NCBI GenBank assembly: GCA_017881245.1
Contig: JADGRC010000224.1
Location: forward strand, 1 to 61,404
Reading direction: 5' to 3'
Source of the DNA: Pseudomonadota bacterium
GTDB taxonomy: Bacteria > Myxococcota_A > Polyangia > Fen-1088
DNA length: 61,404 nucleotides
Part shown: piece after piece, positions 8,067 through 15,548 of the stretch
Layout of the letters: every line of letters starts with the position of its first letter
Position numbering within the stretch: the stretch's first letter is position 1
Notes under the pieces: generated by a model
The model's input: the letters and a program-made list of their open reading frames with translations, nothing else
Database searches by the model: none
Told to the model about the DNA's origin: nothing
Program-made: the position numbers and the translations under genes

Positions 8067-9386
8067 CTACGTCGCGTCCGTCTCCACCGCCGGCGCCGCG
8101 ATCCCTTCGCCGCGCAACCTGCGGATGCGGCGGTCGCGCACTTCGAGGACGCTGAACCGGAAACCGCCGGCCTCGACTGTGTCGCCGGGCACGGGGACCT
8201 CCGCCAGCAAGGTCAGGATGTAGCCCCCCAAGGTTTCGACGTCGGGGGGCAACGGCGGCAGGCTCAATCCCAGTTCGCGCTTCGCGACATCCAGGGTCAG
8301 GCGACCGTCGGCCTCGAACACGCCGTCGGCGACCCAGTTGAACGGCGGAATTTCTTCTTGGTCCTGCTCGTCCTGAATCTCGCCGACGAATTCCTCCAGC
8401 AGATCCTCCAACGTGACGATGCCCGTGAACGCGTGCCCGGGGCCAAGGATGATGGCGATATGCACGCGCCGCCGCTGGAACTCGCGGCGCAGCCATTCCA
8501 GGCTGGTCTCCTCCGACGCGTAGATGGGCTCGCGGACGAGCTCGCGCATGCGGTCCGGTCGCTGTCCGGATGCCAGCGCCGTGACGATGTCCTTCAGGTG
8601 AACGTACCCGACGACCCGGTCGGTGTCCGGGTCGACCAGCGGATAGCGCGTGTACTGATTCGCGAGCGCGATGCGCAGGTTGTCGTCGAACGGCCGCCCC
8701 GCGATCAGCACCACCACGTCCCGCCGCAGAATCATCACGTGGCGGGCGACCCGATGGGCGTAGTCGAAGACGCGGTCGATCAGTCGCCGCGCGCCCGGGT
8801 CGAGCTGCACGTGTTGCAGAACCAGGCGGACCTCGTCCGGGGAATGGACCAGCTCCGCCTCGGACGTGGGGGGCAAGCGTAGGATTTTCAAGATCAGCGA
8901 AGAGCTGGTTCGCAGCGCCCAGGTCAGCGGTGTCGTTATCAAATAGAAAATTCGAAACGGCACCGCCGACCACAGGGCCACGGGCTCGGTCAGGCGGATG
9001 GCCAGCGCCTTCGGCACCAATTCTCCCAACACTGTGTGCAAGAACGTGATGACCGCCAGGCTGATGGCGGCGGCGATCGTGTGAAGCGTGGCCGGATGCA
9101 CTTTCAATCTGCCGTGGAACACCGGGATCAGGAGCTTCGCGATGGCGGGCTCGCCCAGCCAGCCGAGCGACAGGGACGCCACCGTGATGCCGAGCTGGCT
9201 CGCGGACAGGTAGTCGTTGATGCGTTTACTCATTCCGCTTAGCAAGCGGGCGCGGCGCCGGCCCTGGTTCGCCAGCTGTTCCAGTCGCGTGGGACGCAGC
9301 TTCACCATCGCGAACTCGGCCGCCACGAAGAAGCCGTTGGCCAGGACGATCACCACGGTCACGACGATCGCGATTGTCGGACTCAT
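8067..9386 (-). CDS. CNNM/CorC-HlyC family membrane protein
   Basis: A 439-aa polytopic inner-membrane protein of the 'hemolysin/CorC' family, linked in family members to Mg2+ or Co2+ transport. Domain order: DUF21/CNNM transmembrane domain (about 1-190, starting 'TIAIVVTVVIVLANGFFVAA' with the conserved EF-x-x-V-K stretch), a CBS pair (about 205-330), and a C-terminal CorC_HlyC domain (about 345-425). The ATG at 9386 gives the complete DUF21 N-terminus. The GNAT gene on the same strand ends 18 bases upstream, so the two are probably co-transcribed from the promoter at 10373-10378. The transported substrate cannot be told from sequence. Confidence 0.88.
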   Translation of the reverse strand: MSPTIAIVVTVVIVLANGFFVAAEFAMVKLRPTRLEQLANQGRRRARLLSGMSKRINDYLSASQLGITVASLSLGWLGEPAIAKLLIPVFHGRLKVHPATLHTIAAAISLAVITFLHTVLGELVPKALAIRLTEPVALWSAVPFRIFYLITTPLTWALRTSSSLILKILRLPPTSEAELVHSPDEVRLVLQHVQLDPGARRLIDRVFDYAHRVARHVMILRRDVVVLIAGRPFDDNLRIALANQYTRYPLVDPDTDRVVGYVHLKDIVTALASGQRPDRMRELVREPIYASEETSLEWLRREFQRRRVHIAIILGPGHAFTGIVTLEDLLEEFVGEIQDEQDQEEIPPFNWVADGVFEADGRLTLDVAKRELGLSLPPLPPDVETLGGYILTLLAEVPVPGDTVEAGGFRFSVLEVRDRRIRRLRGEGIAAPAVETDAT

Positions 9387-9404
9387 CGATGTTCCTTCAC
9401 GGCA

Positions 9405-10364
9405 TCACAGGTAGTTCAGTCCGTACCAGGGGATCACCAGAACGTCGGGCGTCAGGGCCAACCCCGTGATCGGGAACTGCCGATTGGATTGGCTCCAACC
9501 CCTGCGCTCGCACAGAGCGATGGTCGACGTGTCATATGAGGGGACCAAGAGTTCCTCGCCGAGTGCGGGCGCTGCGTCAAGGATGGTATCGCGGTCGCCG
9601 GCGAACTCCATAATGCGGCGCGGCCGCTCCGATCCGTCGCCGCGTCGCTCCCCCTCTTGCGCGCACAGGTAGGCGACGACCTGTCCACCCCTCGTGACAA
9701 TGGAAAACCGGGCCCGGGTGTCGACCAGGCGGCCCGCCGCCCACAGGCGTTCCCAATCCGCGTCCGAGCGGACGAAGTGGACATCTTCGGCATCGTACAG
9801 CGCCCCCATCGCGCGCAGATCGGCGGCTGTTGCGTCACGAATTTCCAAGGTGGAAACGGCCCCCCCATCCGAGCGCTCGGGTAGGCGGAAACGCGCGAGC
9901 GGCGGCACGGCATCTAAACCCTGGCGGCGGTACAGGCCCCCGTCCCCCGAAGCCATCACCAGATCCGCGGTGGGGCGCGCCCGCGCCAAAACATCGGCCA
10001 AGAGCCGCGACGCCAGACCCTGCCCGCGGGCGTCTGGAACGGTGAAGACCGCCCCGATGCACGTGACTCGTATTCGCCGCCGCAGAACCATGGCGTCCCG
10101 TGCGACCGACCCCGCGTGGGCCAAAATTCGAGGGAACCGAGGGAACCGAGAGAGCCGAGGGTCCCCCGAAGCGTCCGCCGTCGCCTCGGTTGAGGGAGCC
10201 GAATCGACGATCACGCGCAGGTGGTCGCGATTGGTCGGATCGAACAGCAGCGGCGTCTCGGCCGTCAAATCCCCCCCCGCGGGGCGGAAGACATTATTGA
10301 CGGCCGCACGCAACGCCGCCCACTCATTCTCCTGCGGGGCACGGGGGTGTGACGGCGCATACAT
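9405..10364 (-). CDS. GNAT-family N-acetyltransferase
   Basis: A 319-aa soluble protein. The acetyl-CoA binding core is 'FTVPDARGQGLASRLLADVL' (about residues 111-130), containing the Q/R-x-x-G-x-A/G signature with RGQGLA. The C-terminal half ('LEIRDATAADLRAMGALYDA' onward) looks like a second, partly degenerate GNAT fold, giving an Eis-like two-lobed layout. The substrate is unknown. A -10-like TATCCT (10373-10378, minus strand) predicts a transcript start within two bases of the ATG at 10364. The gene is upstream of, and probably co-transcribed with, the CorC-type gene. Confidence 0.8.
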   Translation of the reverse strand: MYAPSHPRAPQENEWAALRAAVNNVFRPAGGDLTAETPLLFDPTNRDHLRVIVDSAPSTEATADASGDPRLSRFPRFPRILAHAGSVARDAMVLRRRIRVTCIGAVFTVPDARGQGLASRLLADVLARARPTADLVMASGDGGLYRRQGLDAVPPLARFRLPERSDGGAVSTLEIRDATAADLRAMGALYDAEDVHFVRSDADWERLWAAGRLVDTRARFSIVTRGGQVVAYLCAQEGERRGDGSERPRRIMEFAGDRDTILDAAPALGEELLVPSYDTSTIALCERRGWSQSNRQFPITGLALTPDVLVIPWYGLNYL

Positions 10365-10372
10365 CGCCCGGA

Positions 10373-10426
10373 AGGATACCCGAAGGTGCTGTCCCCATTC
10401 ATTCCCCCGACGCTTGCTGATAGTCT
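10373..10426. promoter_or_regulatory. Divergent promoter with two start-proximal -10 boxes
   Basis: Minus strand: TATCCT at 10373-10378 for the GNAT gene (ATG 10364). Plus strand: TAGTCT at 10421-10426 for the membrane-protein gene (ATG 10434). Both place the transcription start at or within two bases of the start codon, so both mRNAs are predicted to be leaderless. No good -35 match was seen. Confidence 0.4.
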
Positions 10427-10433
10427 CAGGCCC

Positions 10434-13034
10434 ATGTTTTCACGCCGTGTTGCCGGCCTGGCAGGGGGAATCTTGGCGCTTTGCGCCTGGCTGGGTACGA
10501 CGCCCGTTCGGGCACAGGGGCTATCGAGTTCCCAAACGAACGCCGCATGCACGACCGACAACCTGCTGGCCGGAAAGCGGCCCTGGCAGTGGCAGGATCT
10601 GCGGGGGGACGCTGGGTTGGTGACCGACGGTGCGCTTGGACCGGAAGGCGCACAGTGGGACGCCCCGGTCGGCGTGGTGTTGGAAACCGGCGCGGGATCT
10701 CTGACCTACGATCTCGGTCAGCCCACGCCCATCAAGGCGTTGTACGTTCAGGCCGACGCGAACGATACCTACAAGATTCTCGGCTCGCCGGACGGGACGC
10801 AGGGCAGTTTCAAGTTGGTTGTCGAGATTGAAAACGCGTCCGATCGTGGTCACGGGCTGCGAGCCCGCGCTGTGCAGATTCCGCCGATGACGGTGCGCTA
10901 TTTGCGCATCGGCGAGGGCGTGGGCGATGGATTTTATTCGATATCCGAGTTCGCCGCCTATTGCCAAACGCCGATTCCCTTCCCACCCGCGATGCGCCAG
11001 GTGCAGGCGCCGCTTGCGCCGGTGGTAGTCCGTCCCTGGTACAAGTTCGATTGGTGGGAGGACCATGCGAGTGCCCGCACCGAGATGGGCATCGCGCTGT
11101 TCGCGCTGCTTCTCCTGGCCTGGGGCTATTGGACCGCGCGTACCGGCAAGGATTTCGCGGTTTCATCGGACCTGCCCCGCACGATCGCCATCGCGTCGCT
11201 CGCGATCCATGTCGCCTTCGCGCTCGTGCTTCTCTATGGGACGACGTGGGTTCCGCGGTGGTCCGCGATTTTGGTTCTCTACCTGTCCTGCGAGTTTACG
11301 CTGCTGGTCAACCCCGTATTTCCCCGATTGGTCACGCCGCTGCGATGGCTTTTGCGTCGCTTGAAAGCCCGCCGTCGCGGTCCCGCGGTTGAGACGCCGG
11401 CCCCGGCGCCGTATTCGCCTGCCGCCGCCGTACGCCGCCAGTTGTTGGTGCTGGTCGGGATCATGTCGTTCCTCGCGTACTGGAATTTCGGCGCGTTCCA
11501 CTTCGGGAACTACGTTCACTACTGGGACTCGTATCACTACTACGTGGGTTCCAAGTACTTCAAGGAGCTGTCGTACGATCTGTTGTACGAGTGCTCTTGT
11601 GTAGCGGATTCGGAGGAACCGACGCTGCGCCGAAAGGTCGAGCTCCGGAAGATCATGGATTTGAAGACCAACGTTCTCGGTGGCACAACCGAGATTCTGG
11701 CGAATCCCGATCACTGCAAGAAGCACTTCACGCCGGCGCGTTGGGAGTCGTTCAAGAAGGACATCGCGTTCTTCCGCAGCCGGCACGGAGTCAAGCGGTG
11801 GGAGGAGGTGACGACGGATCACGGATACAACGCGACGCCGGTCTGGAACATCCTGGGATCCTGGCTGGCGAACTTGGCGCCGGCCAGCGATTCGCAGATG
11901 TGGTTTCTGACGCGGATCGATCCCGTGTTGATCCTGGGCATGGTCGCGATGATCTGGTGGGCCTTCGGTTGGCAGGTGTTGTGCGTGGCGCTGGCTGTCT
12001 TCGGAACCAATTTTCCATCGCGGTTCTACTGGACCGGTGGGTCGTATCTGCGATGGGACTGGTTGTTCCACATGACGGTGGGCGTCTGCTTGATCAAGAA
12101 GGGCAAGCCGCTGGTCGGAGGGTACCTGGTGGCGTATTCGGCGCTGTTGCGGGTGTTCCCCGGGTTCATGTTCCTTGGGCCCATTTTCCTGGTCGTTCAG
12201 CAATTGCTCGACCAAACGAAGGGGCGCAAGTGGTGGGGGCGTCTGCCGCCGCTGGAGCTGCCCGCGCTGTTCCGAAAGGTAGACCGCGCCCCCCTGGTGG
12301 TCATTCTCGGCGGCGTGTTGGCGGTGGCCACGCTGGTGCCGGTGAGTCTTGTCACCAGCAACGGCGTCGAGGGGTACCGAACGTTCGTGCAGAACAGCAA
12401 GAAACACACGTCGACACCGCTGACGAACTACATGGGCTGGCGGACCGTCATCACCTACAAGGAAAGGGAGGCGGGGCGTTTCCTGAAGACGGACCGGCTT
12501 GAGGATCCGTGGAAGGATTGGAAGGACGCGCGGCTGCGGACCTTCCATCACCGCAAATGGTCTTACATCCTGGGCGTGTTGGCGTTCGCGGCGTTTCTGT
12601 ATCGGGCCACCCGCGGGATGCTGCCCTGGGAAGCGGCCGCGCTCGCCTCGATCATGATCGCCGTCGTCCCGGAATTGACCTGCTACTACTACTCATTCCT
12701 GATTGTTCCGGCACTGCTCTGGGAGAAGCGCAAGGAGGTGGGCCTGGCTCTGCTGGCGGTGACTGCCGCGACGGTATTCATCGACTGGGCGCCCACCCAG
12801 TACCTGCCCGACGGGTTTCCCTGGGCGCGCCTGCGGGTCATGCCGACCTGGCTGGATGAGCAATACACGTGGATGTCGATCGTGACGCTGCTTGGGATCG
12901 GCTACATCCTCTATGAGTTCGGATACGTCAAGCGGCCGGAACTTGAGGCAGCGGCCGTTGCGCCAGAACCCGCTGCGGCGTCACCGTCACCGTCGCCCGG
13001 CCGCCGCAACCCCGGGACGCGCAAGCGCCGCTGA
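10434..13034 (+). CDS. Large multi-pass membrane protein with N-terminal discoidin-like domain
   Basis: 866 aa from ATG 10434; a longer in-frame start at 10386 lacks support. The signal peptide ends at 'TTPVRA-QG' (about residue 28). Residues ~35-185 form a periplasmic beta-rich domain resembling F5/8 type C folds ('SLTYDLGQPTPIKALYVQAD', 'TVRYLRIGEG', 'YSISEFAAYC'). A transmembrane helix follows near residue 220, then about ten more, with a soluble loop rich in Cys and charged residues ('YECSCVADSEEPTLRR'). Overall shape resembles GT-C-type glycosyltransferases or polysaccharide-assembly proteins, but no diagnostic DxD or family motif was recognised, so activity is unassigned. The Pro/Ala/Ser-rich tail is cytoplasmic or disordered. 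It ends convergent with the lysine-rich protein gene. Confidence 0.6.
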   Translation: MFSRRVAGLAGGILALCAWLGTTPVRAQGLSSSQTNAACTTDNLLAGKRPWQWQDLRGDAGLVTDGALGPEGAQWDAPVGVVLETGAGSLTYDLGQPTPIKALYVQADANDTYKILGSPDGTQGSFKLVVEIENASDRGHGLRARAVQIPPMTVRYLRIGEGVGDGFYSISEFAAYCQTPIPFPPAMRQVQAPLAPVVVRPWYKFDWWEDHASARTEMGIALFALLLLAWGYWTARTGKDFAVSSDLPRTIAIASLAIHVAFALVLLYGTTWVPRWSAILVLYLSCEFTLLVNPVFPRLVTPLRWLLRRLKARRRGPAVETPAPAPYSPAAAVRRQLLVLVGIMSFLAYWNFGAFHFGNYVHYWDSYHYYVGSKYFKELSYDLLYECSCVADSEEPTLRRKVELRKIMDLKTNVLGGTTEILANPDHCKKHFTPARWESFKKDIAFFRSRHGVKRWEEVTTDHGYNATPVWNILGSWLANLAPASDSQMWFLTRIDPVLILGMVAMIWWAFGWQVLCVALAVFGTNFPSRFYWTGGSYLRWDWLFHMTVGVCLIKKGKPLVGGYLVAYSALLRVFPGFMFLGPIFLVVQQLLDQTKGRKWWGRLPPLELPALFRKVDRAPLVVILGGVLAVATLVPVSLVTSNGVEGYRTFVQNSKKHTSTPLTNYMGWRTVITYKEREAGRFLKTDRLEDPWKDWKDARLRTFHHRKWSYILGVLAFAAFLYRATRGMLPWEAAALASIMIAVVPELTCYYYSFLIVPALLWEKRKEVGLALLAVTAATVFIDWAPTQYLPDGFPWARLRVMPTWLDEQYTWMSIVTLLGIGYILYEFGYVKRPELEAAAVAPEPAAASPSPSPGRRNPGTRKRR

Positions 13035-13060
13035 GGGAGCGCGCGATCGGCTTGAAATGG

Positions 13061-13100
13061 ACAAAGGCCGACCGACGGCGAGCGTCGAATCGGCCCTTGT
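13061..13100. terminator. Bidirectional hairpin between convergent genes
   Basis: ACAAAGGCCGA (13061-13071) pairs with TCGGCCCTTGT (13090-13100) with one mismatch. It sits in the 107-bp gap between convergent genes. On each strand the A/T-rich ends give a short terminator-like flank. Confidence 0.5.
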
Positions 13101-13141
13101 ATGAGTAGCCAGTGCCCGTCGCGCAGGCGTCAGGTTACGCT

Positions 13142-13591
13142 TCAGCGTTTCTTCTTCTTGCCGCCTTTTTTCTGACCGCCCTTGGCCTTGCCGCCCTTGG
13201 CTGACTTGGAACTGCCCTTGGCCGACTTAGATGTACCCTTGGCCTTGCCCGCCTTGTTTGCGGCTGCCTTGCCGACGCTCTTGGCCTTGACTGGTTTCTT
13301 GGCGCTACTCGCTCCACCCCTTTTGGGCGCGGACTTCGGCTTTGCGCGCCCGGGGGCCTTCTTGCGCTTTTGCCCGCCGACCGCCCGTTTGGCCCGCGAC
13401 ACATCGCCGTCCTTGTCCACGAAGTAGATGAAGTCGGTATCCATCTGAAACGTCCCGTCGGCCACCTTCTCGGGTCGACCCTTGGGAACTCCCGGCTGCT
13501 TGCGCTGGACCCTCCAGACCGCCCCGTCCTTGACGTAGTACATAAAGTCCTTGTCACGGTTGACACCCAGCTTTTCCACTTTCTCAGCCAT
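13142..13591 (-). CDS. Small protein with lysine-rich histone-H1-like tail
   Basis: 149 aa from ATG 13591, which has a clear GGAGGG ribosome-binding site; the frame is open further upstream but without support. Residues 1-65 contain two similar beta-like units, 'KDFMYYVKDGAVWRV' and 'TDFIYFVDKDGDVSRA'. The remaining ~80 residues are almost only Lys, Ala, Gly, Ser and Pro, built on repeated S/G-K-A-K/S-K-G steps and ending KKGGKKKKR. Such tails are typical of bacterial H1-like nucleoid proteins and of some ribosome-associated factors (general knowledge). DNA or RNA binding is inferred from charge only; the N-terminal domain is not a family I can name. Confidence 0.7.
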   Translation of the reverse strand: MAEKVEKLGVNRDKDFMYYVKDGAVWRVQRKQPGVPKGRPEKVADGTFQMDTDFIYFVDKDGDVSRAKRAVGGQKRKKAPGRAKPKSAPKRGGASSAKKPVKAKSVGKAAANKAGKAKGTSKSAKGSSKSAKGGKAKGGQKKGGKKKKR

Positions 13592-13785
13592 TCGCAGCCC
13601 TCCGTCGGAAAGGTTAAACGCGAAGCCCGAAACCGTTCGAATCGTATCGGGGGGCACCGGGGTGTCAAGCGAAATCCCGCTCGCAAACCGTCGGTCTCCG
13701 TCGGAGCGGGCCTATAAGAACGCTGCCTGTCGATGAAGGTGTTCCGATCGAACGGCATGGGATGCACGGACGAAGACGATGGTCC

Positions 13786-14670
13786 TCATCCGCCGCCGCG
13801 TCTGCCGCGTGGCCTGCCGCCAAGGGGGCGCCCGGGGCCGGTCAGGTAGACGTGTTGCTCGCTGGGCCGGGCGCTTCCAAGGGCGTCCCGATCCTCGGTC
13901 AGGGGTTCCCCATTGAAGCCACCCCATCGAGCCAGTATTTTCAGGCCCGAGCGCCGCAACAACGCCTTGACATCGCGAGGCGGAAGCTGCCGGTGGCAAA
14001 GCCGAACGGTACGACTACGACCGATGGACAACCCGTCATCGCCGACCGGTCGATAGCGAAACATCATGTGCAGCGCGCGTCTGGTCTCGTCCAGTCGGTG
14101 TGCCGCCGTATACGCCAGCCTTTGTCCCGTGGTTGGGTGGCGGAAAGTGGTTCGGTCGAACTCGCGGTTGGATGGCCGTGCCAGCCAGCGGGGGTCGGGA
14201 AAGAACACATCGAAAGCGAACCAACCGTCGGGTTCGATCAGGCGTCGCACATTCCGAAACAGAGAAACTAGATCGCGATCGTCGACGAGATGCTGGACCG
14301 TGTGAAAAGCCGCGATGGCCAGAGGAAAATATCCGACGAGCGGGAGGGCACGCAAGTCAGCCCGCACGAGGAGGCATCGGCCCGAGACGATTCGGGACGC
14401 TCGACGGAGGCGCATCCTCGCGCGGGCCAGCATGGCGGGAGCAGCGTCCAGCCCGACGACATGATGACCGTCGCGCGCCAGGGGCAGCGTCAACCTACCG
14501 GTGCCACACCCCAGATCAAGGATCGGTCCAGGTCGTTCATTCGCCAGCATTCGGTAAAAAGCCACGTCCTGCCGACGGTGGCGATACTCCCAATCGTACA
14601 GCGCCGCGTCTTTGAACGGTTCGATGGCCCCGGCCCGTTCGGCGTCCGTTATGCTAATGCTACCGCGCAT
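13786..14670 (-). CDS. Class I SAM-dependent methyltransferase
   Basis: 294 aa from the ATG at 14670. Motif I is 'GPILDLGCGTGRLTLPLA', the acidic end of strand 2 is 'VVGLDAAPAMLARAR', and later core elements are 'FPLAIAAFHTVQHLVDDRD' and 'EPDGWFAFDVFFPDPRW'. This is the standard Rossmann methyltransferase order. The substrate is unknown; it resembles small-molecule methyltransferases of the Methyltransf_25 type. Its ATG and that of divergent queC overlap in the same CATG (14668-14671), so the starts are mutually constrained; an upstream in-frame start at 14742 is possible but would overlap queC. The tail is Gly/Arg-rich. Confidence 0.8.
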   Translation of the reverse strand: MRGSISITDAERAGAIEPFKDAALYDWEYRHRRQDVAFYRMLANERPGPILDLGCGTGRLTLPLARDGHHVVGLDAAPAMLARARMRLRRASRIVSGRCLLVRADLRALPLVGYFPLAIAAFHTVQHLVDDRDLVSLFRNVRRLIEPDGWFAFDVFFPDPRWLARPSNREFDRTTFRHPTTGQRLAYTAAHRLDETRRALHMMFRYRPVGDDGLSIGRSRTVRLCHRQLPPRDVKALLRRSGLKILARWGGFNGEPLTEDRDALGSARPSEQHVYLTGPGRPLGGRPRGRRGGG

Positions 14671-15361
14671 GGAAATCGCCACCGATGCGATCGTCTTGCT
14701 GTCCGGGGGCCTCGACTCGGCGACCGCGCTGGCCATGACCAAGGCCGCCGGGCGACGTTGTCACGCCTTGTGTTTTCGATACGGGCAACGTCACGCCGTG
14801 GAGCTTAACGCGGCCGCGGCGGTGGCCAGGGCAATCGGAGTCGAATCGATGCGCACCATAGACATCGACATGGGGAGCATCGGTGGTTCCGCCCTGACGG
14901 CCGATGTTGCCGTACCCAAGGGCCGGACGGATCACGACATTGGGCACGGAATTCCTATCACGTATGTCCCGGCGCGAAACACGATCTTCATCGCTTATGC
15001 CTTGGCCATCGCCGAGATCTCCGGGGCGCGCGAGATCGTTATCGGCGTGAACGTTCTGGATTCGTCGGGCTATCCGGACTGTCGCCCCGAATGGCTGGCG
15101 GCCATGCAAGAAGTCGCCCGCCGCGGTACCCGGGCCGGGGCGGAGGGCCACCCCGTGAAGCTCGTGGCGCCTCTGATCCGCATGTCCAAGGTCGACATCA
15201 TTCGAGCGGGGACCACGTTGGGCGTGGACTACGGTCTCACGCACTCCTGTTACGATCCGGCGGCCGACGGCGCAGCGTGTGGAGCTTGCGACGCGTGTCA
15301 CCTGCGACGGCGGGGCTTCTTGGGCGCGGGCGTTCCTGATCCGACGCGCTATCAGCTTTGA
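14669..15361 (+). CDS. queC: 7-cyano-7-deazaguanine synthase QueC
   Basis: ATP-dependent enzyme converting 7-carboxy-7-deazaguanine to preQ0, the precursor of queuosine in tRNA. 230 aa from ATG 14669. The PP-loop SGGLDS is at residues 12-17, 'CFRYGQRHAVEL' is the family signature, and the zinc site near the C-terminus is a four-Cys set (SCYDP...CGACDAC) as in known QueC. In-frame ATGs at 14612 and 14651 would add residues absent from the family. -10-like hexamers at 14650-14660 suggest a very short or absent leader. No queD, queE or queF is nearby. Confidence 0.93.
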   Translation: MEIATDAIVLLSGGLDSATALAMTKAAGRRCHALCFRYGQRHAVELNAAAAVARAIGVESMRTIDIDMGSIGGSALTADVAVPKGRTDHDIGHGIPITYVPARNTIFIAYALAIAEISGAREIVIGVNVLDSSGYPDCRPEWLAAMQEVARRGTRAGAEGHPVKLVAPLIRMSKVDIIRAGTTLGVDYGLTHSCYDPAADGAACGACDACHLRRRGFLGAGVPDPTRYQL

Positions 15362-15424
15362 TCGTGTCAGCCTTGGGCGACGAAGCCGCCCGATCGAAAT
15401 GTTGGCGAATGAGACAAGTCTTCA

Positions 15425-15547
15425 TCTCAGGCGATCGAGTAGCCAATCCAAGCAGGGGGAGGTCCAGCTTGCTGGACCGGCCTCGCCGTCGAGACTCCGA
15501 GGGGGTCTCGCAGGGGGCCTTCCCAGGCCCCTTGCGGCGGCGAAGCC
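15425..15547 (+). repeat. Dispersed hairpin repeat, copy B
   Basis: Near-identical, in opposite orientation, to 6174-6294. It has hairpins GGTCCAGC/GCTGGACC (15461-15468/15471-15478, 2-base loop) and GGGGCCT/AGGCCCC (15514-15520/15525-15531). The element ends next to the pcnB stop codon and fills most of the convergent queC-pcnB gap, so it may double as a terminator. Confidence 0.8.
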
Positions 15548-15548
15548 G

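Noticed and set aside
8047-8973. Minus-strand open frame running from the antitoxin remnant into the CorC-type gene
   Set aside because: Only its last ~50 codons (7887-8046) resemble a protein family; the rest is an alternative frame of the CorC coding sequence, so no fused gene was called.
13562-13567. TTGACA-like sequence as a promoter
   Set aside because: It is inside the lysine-rich protein coding region and has no matching -10 box at normal spacing.
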